Positions 27,610 through 34,425 of a DNA stretch of 64,000 nucleotides are shown here, one piece after another (within the stretch, counting starts at the first letter, position 1; every line of letters starts with the position of its first letter). The notes under the pieces were generated by a model. It did no database searches. It saw only the letters and a list, made by a program, of their open reading frames with translations, and was not told where the DNA came from. The stretch lies in assembly GCA_910588185.1 (NCBI GenBank), contig CAJUQR010000002.1:66318-130317 (forward strand), written 5' to 3'. The DNA is from an uncultured Peptostreptococcaceae bacterium. Its GTDB lineage: Bacteria > Bacillota > Clostridia > Peptostreptococcales > Anaerovoracaceae. A program made the position numbers and the translations under genes.

Positions 27610-27651
27610 AAAATTGTATACAATTTTATCATTTAATGTGGATAGCGTCAA
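27610..27651 (-). promoter_or_regulatory. Promoter of the GntR gene with an overlapping 18-base palindrome
   Basis: On the minus strand TTGACG (27651-27646), 17 bases, then TAAAAT (27628-27623). The perfect palindrome AAAATTGTATACAATTTT occupies 27610-27627 and overlaps the -10. TTGTATACAA-type palindromes fit FadR-subfamily GntR operators. Confidence 0.8.
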
Positions 27652-27663
27652 GAAAGATTATGG

Positions 27664-27752
27664 TATAATGAACGCACGATTATATTTATGGCGTTGCCGA
27701 ATGGAAGCGTTCATTGAATCATAGCGAAACATCCTTGCAGCTATGGTATAAT
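27664..27752. repeat. Structured repeat copy R1 (array 1)
   Basis: Bounded by TATAAT at 27664 and 27747, 83 bases apart. Arms: A ATGAACGC (27668-27675) with A' GCGTTCAT (27707-27714); C ATCATAGC (27718-27725) with C' GCTATGGT (27740-27747, one G-T pair). The B arm is degenerate here (CCGAATGG at 27697-27704 against CCTTGCAG at 27733-27740). Both TATAAT boxes are part of an extended -10, TGGTATAAT. Confidence 0.85.
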
Positions 27753-27760
27753 AACCTCAC

Positions 27761-27863
27761 GGCGCTGGCAAAATCAAAGATTTTGGCGCCTGAGAGAAAA
27801 TTGAACCACAATTTCTGTGCTTTCAGCACAGGCAGCTTTCGCTGCTGCGGCATAAATGCCGCA
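27761..27863. other. Four consecutive hairpins between repeats R1 and R2
   Basis: This insert holds hairpins in a row: GGCGC/GCGCC plus CAAAATC/GATTTTG (27761-27790), CTGTGC/GCACAG (27815-27831), GCAGC/GCTGC (27832-27845) and TGCGGCAT/ATGCCGCA (27846-27863). No reading frame of note is present. TGGTATAAT at the end of R1 would start transcription close to the first hairpin, so a structured RNA is possible. Confidence 0.5.
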
Positions 27864-27870
27864 ATTATGG

Positions 27871-27959
27871 TATAATAAACGCGCGATAATATTTACGGCG
27901 TTGCCGCAAGGAAGCGTTCATTGAATCATAGCAAAATATCCTTGTAGCTATGGTATAAT
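27871..27959. repeat. Structured repeat copy R2 (array 1)
   Basis: TATAAT boxes at 27871 and 27954, 83 bases apart. A ATAAACGC (27875-27882) with A' GCGTTCAT (27914-27921, one mismatch); B CCGCAAGG (27904-27911) with B' CCTTGTAG (27940-27947); C ATCATAGC (27925-27932) with C' GCTATGGT (27947-27954). It shares its last TATAAT with R3. Confidence 0.85.
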
Positions 27960-28045
27960 CATTGCATTGATTCAATTACATCGACTTCGTCGCAAGGTAG
28001 CAATGATTGAAATCCAGAAAGATATCTTTGCAGCTGGGTTATAAT
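27954..28045. repeat. Structured repeat copy R3 (array 1)
   Basis: TATAAT boxes at 27954 and 28040, 86 bases apart. A ATCATTGC (27958-27965) with A' GCAATGAT (28000-28007), perfect although the sequence differs from R1 and R4; B TCGCAAGG (27990-27997) with CTTTGCAG (28026-28033); C ATCCAG (28012-28017) with CTGGGT (28034-28039). Confidence 0.8.
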
Positions 28046-28322
28046 AATCAGAGCTGTTGACAAAAATTAAAATTTTCAAGGAATTTTACAATTTTAGGAT
28101 TCTAATTGTGTCGAAGCTTGTCGAAAACAGCACGGCTGTTGGCAAAAGTTCTGAAAATAGCATTAAAAAGTCAATGAAACAGGCGAAGTGTTGTCAAAAA
28201 CTATATAAAATCAATATTTTTGTCAATACCCAATGAATCAAAAATTATTGTACCCGGTTCCCTACCAAAAAAAACATGGGCAGCGGTCATACACTTATGG
28301 CAAATAAAAAGGAGATTAAACC
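28046..28322. other. Gene-free stretch with weaker hairpins before the GNAT gene
   Basis: GCTGTTGACAA (28053-28063) can pair with TTGTC and AACAGC (28118-28131); the AACAGC can instead pair with GCTGTT at 28135-28140. The segments GCTGTTGACAAAA (28053) and GCTGTTGGCAAAA (28135) resemble GCGCTGGCAAAA at 27763, suggesting a second, decayed repeat family. Nothing coding is seen except the Shine-Dalgarno sequence of the next gene. Confidence 0.4.
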
Positions 28323-28805
28323 ATGTATATTAGACAACTAGAAGAAAGACATATAGAAGAAGCTGTAGCTATATGGAACCAAGTTGTTGACGACGGTATA
28401 GCTTTTCCTCAGGAAGAGCTATTAACAGAAAAGAGCGGAGAGGCTTTTTTCAAATCTCAATCGTTTACTGGAGTTGCTTTAGATGAAAACGAAATTGTAA
28501 TAGGATTATATATCTTACATCCAAATAATGTAGGACGATGCGGACATATATGCAATGCCAGCTATGCGGTGAAGAAAGGAAGAAGAGGTCAGCATGTGGG
28601 TGAAAGGCTTGTTTTACATTGTATGAACGAGGCGAAAAAGATGGGTTTTAGGATTTTACAGTTTAATGCAGTAGTGTCTACTAATAAACCAGCTCTTTAT
28701 TTGTATGAAAAATTAGGGTTTGTTCAGATGGCTCAAATACCAGGAGGATTTAGACTTAAAGATGGAAGTTATGAGGATATAATTCCTCATTATATAGAGC
28801 TTTAG
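28323..28805 (+). CDS. GNAT-family N-acetyltransferase
   Basis: This 160-residue protein has the GNAT fold. The acetyl-CoA pyrophosphate loop is seen as VKKGRRGQHVGERLVLHCMNEA in two halves (R/Q-x-x-G-x-G/A pattern at about 87-98), followed by the strand-helix FRILQFNAVVSTNKPALYLYEKLGF typical of the family end. The acceptor is unknown. The ATG follows AAGGAG. It opens a row of nine close-set accessory genes (28.3-34.3 kb) in the same direction, starting right after repeat array 1. Confidence 0.85.
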   Translation: MYIRQLEERHIEEAVAIWNQVVDDGIAFPQEELLTEKSGEAFFKSQSFTGVALDENEIVIGLYILHPNNVGRCGHICNASYAVKKGRRGQHVGERLVLHCMNEAKKMGFRILQFNAVVSTNKPALYLYEKLGFVQMAQIPGGFRLKDGSYEDIIPHYIEL

Positions 28806-28815
28806 AGGAGAAGAA

Positions 28816-29430
28816 ATGATAGATATAAACAAATGGATGAAGGAATATTGTGATTTGATGATAAAGACTTTTGGAAGCAGAATTGAGATTATCGGTCTTC
28901 AGGGAAGTCATGGAAGAGGAGAAGCAAAAGAAGGCAGTGATATAGACGTTGTTTTGATTCTTGATGAAGTTACAATAGATGATTTGGAACAGTATAACCA
29001 GGCTATTTCCGGCATGGAATTCAGAGATTTGATATGTGGTTTTGTTTCGGGAATTGAAGAGTTAAAATCTTGGGACAAGGCGGATTTGTTTCAATTTTGT
29101 TATGATACAGAAACAATATTAGGAAGTCTTGATGAAATAAAATCATCGATAGACAGAGATGATATTAGAAGAGCTGTACATATGGGAGCTTGTAATATAT
29201 ACCATGGCTGTATACATAATATGGTTCATGATAAGAGCGCAGAGATTTTAAGCGGATTGTACAAATCAGCAAGGTTTGTACAGCAGGCATTATATTTTTA
29301 TAATACAGGGGTTTACATAAAGAAAAAGAAAGAACTGGCAGATACGATGCAGGCATATGACAGACAGATTCTTGAAGCTAAGGAATTTAATAATTTTGCA
29401 GAAAAATCGCAAATTTTGTTAGAATGGTAA
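28816..29430 (+). CDS. Nucleotidyltransferase-domain protein with helical (HEPN-like) C-terminus
   Basis: The 204-residue protein begins with a minimal nucleotidyltransferase domain: GLQGSHGRGEAKEGSDIDVVL (about 27-46) has the GS-x-GRG and SDxD metal-binding pattern. The C-terminal half is all-helical (RDDIRRAVHMGACNIYHGCIHN, about 115-136, and following) and resembles the kanamycin nucleotidyltransferase or HEPN type helical domains. Possible roles are antibiotic or nucleotide transfer, or a self-contained MNT-HEPN type module. The start follows AGAGGAGAAG at 28805-28814, 10 bases after the GNAT stop. Confidence 0.75.
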   Translation: MIDINKWMKEYCDLMIKTFGSRIEIIGLQGSHGRGEAKEGSDIDVVLILDEVTIDDLEQYNQAISGMEFRDLICGFVSGIEELKSWDKADLFQFCYDTETILGSLDEIKSSIDRDDIRRAVHMGACNIYHGCIHNMVHDKSAEILSGLYKSARFVQQALYFYNTGVYIKKKKELADTMQAYDRQILEAKEFNNFAEKSQILLEW

Positions 29431-29456
29431 AAAAAATTGATAGAGGAAATGAGACC

Positions 29457-30176
29457 ATGAGCATGTGGAATCCGTGGAGGGGCTGTAAAAAATACAGCGA
29501 GGGCTGCATGTTTTGCTATGTACACAAAGGTGATTTTAAGAGAGGCATAGATACATCCAATATTGTTAAAACAGATAATTTTGATAAGCCTGTACAAAGG
29601 TTTAAAAACGGCAGCTATAAGATAAAATCAGGACTTGTATATACTTGCTTTTCCAGTGATTTTTTATTGGAAGAGGCAGACTTGTGGCGCAGTGAATGTT
29701 GGCAGATGATTAAAGAAAGATCAGACCTTGATTTTCTTTTTCTGACTAAACGTATAGAGCGTTTCAATGACTGCATACCTGAGGACTGGGTAGACGGATA
29801 TGAAAATGTTATAGTATGCTGCAGTGTAGAGAATCAGAATGCTGTAGATACTAGGCTTCCTATTTTTTCAGAACTTCCCATAAAACATAAGTGTATAACT
29901 GCGCAGCCTTTGATTTCGCCAATAAATTTAGAAAAATATCTGGATGATATAGAACTTGTTGTAGTTGGAGGAGAGTCAGATTATAATGGAAGAGAGCTTA
30001 ATTATAGCTGGGTCTTAGACATAAGAGAGCAGTGCATGAGGAAGAATGTAAGTTTTGAACTCAGGCAGCTTGGCACCAATTTTATAAAAGATGGCAAGAA
30101 ATATAAAATCAAGACAAGAGATTTGCGCAGCCAGGCTAAAAAGGCTAATATAAATTTTAATGGAGAAAAGAAGTGA
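29457..30176 (+). CDS. DUF5131 family protein (phage Gp37/Gp68-like), radical-SAM related
   Basis: The 239-residue protein matches DUF5131: MWNPWRGCKKYSEGCMFCYV at its start holds three cysteines in the spacing typical of the family (Cx7CxxCY), related to radical-SAM clusters, and VVVGGESDYNGRELNYSWV follows near 170-190. Family members occur in phages and in defence-rich regions, often with a three-Cys-motif partner, which is not present here. The ATG at 29457 follows AGAGGA; the in-frame ATG at 29424 lies inside the previous gene and is rejected. It overlaps the next gene by 4 bases. Confidence 0.85.
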   Translation: MSMWNPWRGCKKYSEGCMFCYVHKGDFKRGIDTSNIVKTDNFDKPVQRFKNGSYKIKSGLVYTCFSSDFLLEEADLWRSECWQMIKERSDLDFLFLTKRIERFNDCIPEDWVDGYENVIVCCSVENQNAVDTRLPIFSELPIKHKCITAQPLISPINLEKYLDDIELVVVGGESDYNGRELNYSWVLDIREQCMRKNVSFELRQLGTNFIKDGKKYKIKTRDLRSQAKKANINFNGEKK

Positions 30177-31027
30177 TTTATTTATCCTATTTTTCTTTTC
30201 CTGACAGAGAAAGAGAATATAAATTTTTAATGGACGAAAAAAGGACATGCTACGACAGTTTTTATCCTTTTAAAGTGCTATCTGAAAATGGTCTCAGTAA
30301 ACTGGACTTTGAGCCTATAACAATCCTTTATGGAGGAAACGGTTCAGGTAAGACCACCGCTCTCAATGTAATTGGCGAAATGCTGGAACTTGATAGAGAT
30401 ACCCTTTATAACAGGAGTAATTTTTTTGAAAATTATATAGATATGTGTGATTACAGCATAGTCAATGAAATACCTGAGGGAAGCAGAGTTATAACAAGTG
30501 ATGATGTATTTGATTTTATACTTAATATAAGAAGTCTTAATTCGGGTATAGACGCACGGCGAGATGAACTTTTTAAAGATTATCTTGAGAGCAAATATTC
30601 TGATTTTAAATTTAAAACTTTAGAAGACTATGATCAGCTTAAGAAAGTAAATTTAAGCCGCAGAACAACTCAGTCAAAGTATGTCAGAAAGAATGTAATG
30701 GATAATGTGAGAGAGCATTCAAACGGGGAAAATGCTTTTAAATATTTTGTGGAGAAGATTGAAAAACAAGGGCTTTATTTGCTGGACGAACCTGAAAACA
30801 GCCTTTCACCAGACAGAAAGAAAGAATTGCTTAGATACATTCAAGATTCAGCCCGTTTTTTTGGAAGTCAGTTTATAATTGCTACTCATTCTCCATTTTT
30901 GCTTTCCATTAAAGGGGCCAGGATTTATGACTTGGATGAGTCACCTGTAAAGATTAAAAAATGGACAGAGCTTGCCAATGTGAGACAGTATTATGAATTT
31001 TTTAAAGAACATGAAGATGAATTCTAA
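30173..31027 (+). CDS. AAA family ATPase (ABC/OLD-like, AAA_21)
   Basis: This 284-residue ATPase has Walker A LYGGNGSGKTTALN (about 53-66), an ABC-like signature HSNGENAFKYF (about 183-193), Walker B GLYLLDEPENSLSP (about 199-212) and the switch His in ATHSPFLL. There is no membrane segment and no fused nuclease domain. Such stand-alone ABC ATPases of the OLD/AAA_21 group often act in toxin-antitoxin or phage defence with a partner gene. The GTG start overlaps the DUF5131 stop (GTGA), so the two proteins are translationally coupled and probably work together. Confidence 0.82.
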   Translation: MIYLSYFSFPDREREYKFLMDEKRTCYDSFYPFKVLSENGLSKLDFEPITILYGGNGSGKTTALNVIGEMLELDRDTLYNRSNFFENYIDMCDYSIVNEIPEGSRVITSDDVFDFILNIRSLNSGIDARRDELFKDYLESKYSDFKFKTLEDYDQLKKVNLSRRTTQSKYVRKNVMDNVREHSNGENAFKYFVEKIEKQGLYLLDEPENSLSPDRKKELLRYIQDSARFFGSQFIIATHSPFLLSIKGARIYDLDESPVKIKKWTELANVRQYYEFFKEHEDEF

Positions 31028-31051
31028 TATAAATGATTTGGGAGGAAGATA

Positions 31052-32098
31052 ATGAACGAGAAACAAAGTATTGCAGCGAAAAAGGCTATGGTTGAGTGGT
31101 TGTCTCATCCTGATGAACTTGGTAAGTCGCCGAGTAAGATCGAACATGCAGGAGAGTTCGATTTATATGATATGCATTATTATATATTCAAATTTAAGAA
31201 AGGTCTTTTCGGTGATTGGCTGCTTGGCGTATGCGGCGGTTATGAGGAGGAAAGCCTTGATCATTGCGGACATGTATTCAGCGACATGAAGAAATACGAT
31301 GAAAGAAGCGCTGTCCGGGATGCTGTAGAAATAGTAGAAAATATCAGAGCTTATTGGATGAATCAGGCCCATATGCAGAAAGTCCAAGAGAGCTTTAAAG
31401 AAAATTTAAAATATATAAGTCAAACTGAACTTGATGTTGATATAATACGCAGTCAGTTTGTTAAAACAGAGAATAGATTCTTTTTAAATGTGGGAGAAGT
31501 TGATTTACCTACAGGAAATATTGTGGTTGCTGACCCGTTAGCTTATTTGGGAACAGGCAGGTTTTCTCCTGTGATGAATATTACAGTTTTGCCCGGTACA
31601 TATCCTGTCCAAGTGTCAATATACAGGGATGATTATGTAGGAATACGCATGTGTACTGCAAGACTCAAAGTAAAAGACAGCGAGGCTGTAAGATATGAGC
31701 TGGCGGTACCTACAGAAGAGACGGCTTCTGCAAAGTCTGCTGACGGAGTTTTATCTGGATTTGCAGTTGATGCCGGAATGATTTCTTTCTGTGATGTGCA
31801 GGTAGAAGAAGAGTACAGGCAATTTCTTTCAGAATTCCACAGTAAAAATAAAGATGCTAATCATTATGACGATTATTTCGCTGCTTTATTTGCAGATAGT
31901 TTTAATAAATTGCCTGCTTATCAAAGAGAAGGCGGTGACTTTATCGAGTGGGCTGTTCCAAAAACGGGAAATAGGATGGTTATGGTAGCGTCAGGCTTCG
32001 GTGATGGATTTTATCAGTGTTTCTTTGGATATGATGATGAAGATGAAATATGTGAACTGACGGTACCTCTTATCAATCCAAATTTATTTGAAGAATAG
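31052..32098 (+). CDS. DUF4241 domain protein
   Basis: The 348-residue protein has a DUF4241 domain in its C-terminal two thirds: DLPTGNIVVADPLAYLGTG (about 151-169) and the PGTYPVQVSIYRDDYVGIR strand pattern are family-typical. The N-terminal 120 residues (with FGDWLLGVCGGYEEE) form a separate region I do not recognise. No signal peptide, membrane helix or catalytic motif is visible. DUF4241 has no known function, though it is frequent in polymorphic toxin immunity neighbourhoods. The ATG follows GGGAGGAAG. Confidence 0.75.
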   Translation: MNEKQSIAAKKAMVEWLSHPDELGKSPSKIEHAGEFDLYDMHYYIFKFKKGLFGDWLLGVCGGYEEESLDHCGHVFSDMKKYDERSAVRDAVEIVENIRAYWMNQAHMQKVQESFKENLKYISQTELDVDIIRSQFVKTENRFFLNVGEVDLPTGNIVVADPLAYLGTGRFSPVMNITVLPGTYPVQVSIYRDDYVGIRMCTARLKVKDSEAVRYELAVPTEETASAKSADGVLSGFAVDAGMISFCDVQVEEEYRQFLSEFHSKNKDANHYDDYFAALFADSFNKLPAYQREGGDFIEWAVPKTGNRMVMVASGFGDGFYQCFFGYDDEDEICELTVPLINPNLFEE

Positions 32099-32109
32099 GA
32101 GATAAAATT

Positions 32110-32472
32110 TTGAATATAGAAAAGAAGATTTATAATGGAGAAATAGTTGCTTCTGTTACAGGGGCAGATGTTATAATAAAAGATACAAATTCGGCTCTTG
32201 ATCTTATTATGACAGTCAAATATGAAACAGAAGCCGAAAAGATAGCTATAGAAAAATCATTGATTTCAGATGAATTTTTTGTTCTCAGTACAGGTATGGC
32301 CGGAGAAATCCTGCAAAAATTTATAAATTATCATATTAAGGCAGCCATATATGGAGATTACAGCAGATATACAAGCAAACCATTAAAAGATTTCATATAT
32401 GAAGCTAACTGTGGCAAGGATTTTTTCTTTGTTTCTAGTTTGGAAGAAGCTTTAGAGAGATTGACAAAATAA
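32110..32472 (+). CDS. DUF4180 domain protein
   Basis: The 120-residue protein matches DUF4180, a small alpha/beta family of unknown function: GADVIIKDTNSALDLIM near the start and FVLSTGMAGEILQKFINYHIKAAI in the middle (two halves) are typical. The gene starts with TTG at 32110, supported by AGGAGA 7 bases upstream; no ATG fits. It lies 11 bases after the DUF4241 stop and 2 bases before the next ATG, well inside one transcription unit. Confidence 0.8.
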   Translation: MNIEKKIYNGEIVASVTGADVIIKDTNSALDLIMTVKYETEAEKIAIEKSLISDEFFVLSTGMAGEILQKFINYHIKAAIYGDYSRYTSKPLKDFIYEANCGKDFFFVSSLEEALERLTK

Positions 32473-32474
32473 TT

Positions 32475-32948
32475 ATGAATGACTTATATGAAACATTTAA
32501 ACAATTAAACATTCAATATGAAGAGATAGAGCATGAGCCTATATTCACCATAGAAGAGGCTAAAGCTATAAGCAGAAATATTGAGGGCAAAGGGTGCAAG
32601 AGTTTGTTTTTAAAGAATAAGAAGAGATATTATTTGGTTCTCATGGATGAAAACAAACGCGCCGATATAAAAGGAATTGCAAAATTTATAAATGAGTCTC
32701 AGTTGTCCTTTGCCAGCGAGGAACGTCTAAAAGAAATATTAGGTCTTGAGCGTGGCAGCGTAACTCCTCTAGGAATAATCAATGATGAAGACAATAAGGT
32801 ACTTTTGATTATAGATGCCAGCTTGAGAGGTCAAAAGTTGCTGGTTCACCCTAATACTAACACAAAGACTTTATCAATCGCACACGATGATTTGATAAAA
32901 TTTATAGAGTTTACAGGACGCAGGTATTTGGAAATATGCACAGAATAA
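32475..32948 (+). CDS. YbaK/ProX-type aminoacyl-tRNA deacylase
   Basis: This 157-residue protein is a free-standing editing-domain homologue (YbaK/PrdX family) that hydrolyses mischarged tRNA such as Ala- or Cys-tRNA(Pro). The pattern includes IEHEPIFTIEEAKAI (about 18-32), GKGCKSLFLKNKKRYYLVLM (about 38-57, with the catalytic-type Lys) and GSVTPLGIIND (about 94-104). A role in translational quality control is expected. The 3' end overlaps the next gene by 13 bases. No clear Shine-Dalgarno sequence precedes the ATG, which sits 2 bases after the DUF4180 stop, so translation may be coupled. Confidence 0.85.
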   Translation: MNDLYETFKQLNIQYEEIEHEPIFTIEEAKAISRNIEGKGCKSLFLKNKKRYYLVLMDENKRADIKGIAKFINESQLSFASEERLKEILGLERGSVTPLGIINDEDNKVLLIIDASLRGQKLLVHPNTNTKTLSIAHDDLIKFIEFTGRRYLEICTE

Positions 32949-33577
32949 AAATCGACAAAAAAACATGGGAAAGACGGGAGATTTTTGACTTTTTTTCTCC
33001 TGCCTCAAATCCCTTTTACATGGTCACATTCAAACAGAATGTAACAAAATTACAGAGATATGTAAAAAAACATAATATATCTTTTTATTATGCTATGATA
33101 TATCTTTGTACTGAAGCAATAAACAGTGTTGAAGCATTTTCTTATTTGGTTGAAAAAGATCAGATATATAAGTTAGAAAAGCGAAACCCCAGTTTTACTG
33201 ATATGAAAAAAGGCAGCGAGCTGTTTCATATAGTGACTATGGCAATTGACGACGACATATTTGAATTTTGTCGGAATGCCCAAAATAAAAGTATGGAGCA
33301 AGTGGAATTCATATCCATGCAAAAAGAAAGTGATGATTTGATATACTTTTCATGTGTGCCCTGGATTGAGATGACTGCGCTTACCAATGAACGAGATTTG
33401 TCTTTTCCTGAGGCAAAAGATGATGCGATTCCTCATATTGCATGGGGAAAGTACGAAGATGTCGGAGGAGAAAAAAGTTTAAACATATCTATTGAAGTAA
33501 ATCACAGATTTATAGACGGAATACATATCGGTAAATTTCATGAAAAATTAACAGAGCTTATAAATGGACTGGAATAA
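32936..33577 (+). CDS. Chloramphenicol acetyltransferase-like (CatA family) protein
   Basis: The 213-residue protein has the CAT fold. The C-terminal catalytic motif reads VNHRFIDGIHIGKF (about 190-203), matching HHxxxDG with Asn in place of the first His and the second His kept; NPFYMVTF near residue 26 is also family-typical. CAT enzymes acetylate chloramphenicol with acetyl-CoA as trimers. Because the HH pair and nearby residues differ, resistance cannot be assumed; many chromosomal homologues have unknown substrates. The gene overlaps the YbaK-type gene by 13 bases. Confidence 0.8.
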   Translation: MHRIKIDKKTWERREIFDFFSPASNPFYMVTFKQNVTKLQRYVKKHNISFYYAMIYLCTEAINSVEAFSYLVEKDQIYKLEKRNPSFTDMKKGSELFHIVTMAIDDDIFEFCRNAQNKSMEQVEFISMQKESDDLIYFSCVPWIEMTALTNERDLSFPEAKDDAIPHIAWGKYEDVGGEKSLNISIEVNHRFIDGIHIGKFHEKLTELINGLE

Positions 33578-33595
33578 ATAGTAAAGGTGAAAGCA

Positions 33596-34312
33596 ATGTT
33601 TGAAAGATTTTTAAATAAAAAATTAAATCAGAATAGGGCCAATTCTATTTTACCTACTATATTGGTAAGACGGACAAGACCTATGATAGAAAATTTCAAT
33701 AAGCTGATGTCATATTACAAATGTGCCATGATGGAGGTAGAGACTAAATTAAACGTTTTAAATGAAGAGTTTTCTCTCCAATATGACAGAAATCCTATAA
33801 ACGGAATTCAATCAAGATTAAAAAAGCTTGACAGCATAGTTGATAAGCTTGAGAGAAATGATCTTCCTCTTACAATGGAATCCATAGAGGACAATCTGAA
33901 CGATATAGCCGGTGTTCGTGTAATATGTTCTTTTTCAGAGGATGTTTATACAATAGCGGATGCTTTGCTTAAGCAAGATGATATTACGCTTATACGTAAA
34001 AAGGATTACATAGCGAATCCAAAGCCCAATGGTTATAGAAGTTTACATTTGATAGTGACTGTACCTATTTTCCTTGCTAATGAAAAGCGTATAATGAAAG
34101 TTGAAATACAGCTTAGAACTATAGCAATGGATTCGTGGGCAGCTTTAGAGCATCAGATAAGATACAAGAAGGACGGAGATTTCACCGAGGCAATAGGGGA
34201 TGAGCTTTACCATTGTGCAAAGATAAGTGCAGAACTTGACTCAAGAATGAATTCTCTTAGAAATGCCGTTCAAGGTGAAAAAGACAAATCTGACGAAGAA
34301 AAGAAACAGTGA
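33596..34312 (+). CDS. Small alarmone synthetase (RelQ-like GTP pyrophosphokinase)
   Basis: The 238-residue protein has a single RelA/SpoT synthetase domain and no hydrolase, TGS or ACT domain, as in RelQ/YjbM. Visible elements are DIAGVRVICSFSEDVYTIAD (about 103-122), YIANPKPNGYRSLHLIV (about 139-155) with the conserved Tyr-Arg-Ser-Leu, and VEIQLRTIAMDSWAALEHQIRYK (E-x-Q-x-R-T then D-x-W-A-x-x-E-H), which binds GTP and metal. It should make (p)ppGpp or related alarmones. The ATG at 33596 follows AAAGGTGA. A terminator follows and ends the accessory gene row. Confidence 0.92.
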   Translation: MFERFLNKKLNQNRANSILPTILVRRTRPMIENFNKLMSYYKCAMMEVETKLNVLNEEFSLQYDRNPINGIQSRLKKLDSIVDKLERNDLPLTMESIEDNLNDIAGVRVICSFSEDVYTIADALLKQDDITLIRKKDYIANPKPNGYRSLHLIVTVPIFLANEKRIMKVEIQLRTIAMDSWAALEHQIRYKKDGDFTEAIGDELYHCAKISAELDSRMNSLRNAVQGEKDKSDEEKKQ

Positions 34313-34319
34313 TTATGAG

Positions 34320-34346
34320 GGTATCTGAAAAAGATACCTTTTTTAT
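34320..34346 (+). terminator. Intrinsic terminator after the alarmone synthetase gene
   Basis: GGTATCT and AGATACC form a stem with a 5-base loop followed by TTTTTTAT. Confidence 0.88.
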
Positions 34347-34375
34347 TTGACAAGCAAATCATATGCATATATAAT
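34347..34375 (+). promoter_or_regulatory. Consensus sigma-A promoter of the TetR/ABC operon
   Basis: TTGACA (34347-34352), 17 bases, TATAAT (34370-34375): both boxes and the spacing are perfect. It lies 51 bases before the tetR-type ATG. Confidence 0.92.
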
Positions 34376-34402
34376 AACATACGTTATATAACTAATGTTA
34401 TT
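34373..34402 (+). promoter_or_regulatory. Likely TetR-type operator overlapping the -10
   Basis: A 30-base imperfect palindrome symmetrical at 26 of 30 positions, with AATAACAT and ATGTTATT outer arms and GTTATATAAC at the centre. It overlaps the -10 and the start point, the expected place for autorepression. Confidence 0.75.
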
Positions 34403-34425
34403 TTTGGAAAGGGGGGCGTGACGAC

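Noticed and set aside
28275..28340. 21-codon frame overlapping the start of the GNAT gene
   Set aside because: It has no Shine-Dalgarno sequence of its own and the downstream ATG has a good one.
32936..33577. Firm call of chloramphenicol resistance
   Set aside because: The catalytic motif has Asn in place of the first His and chromosomal CAT-like proteins often have other substrates.
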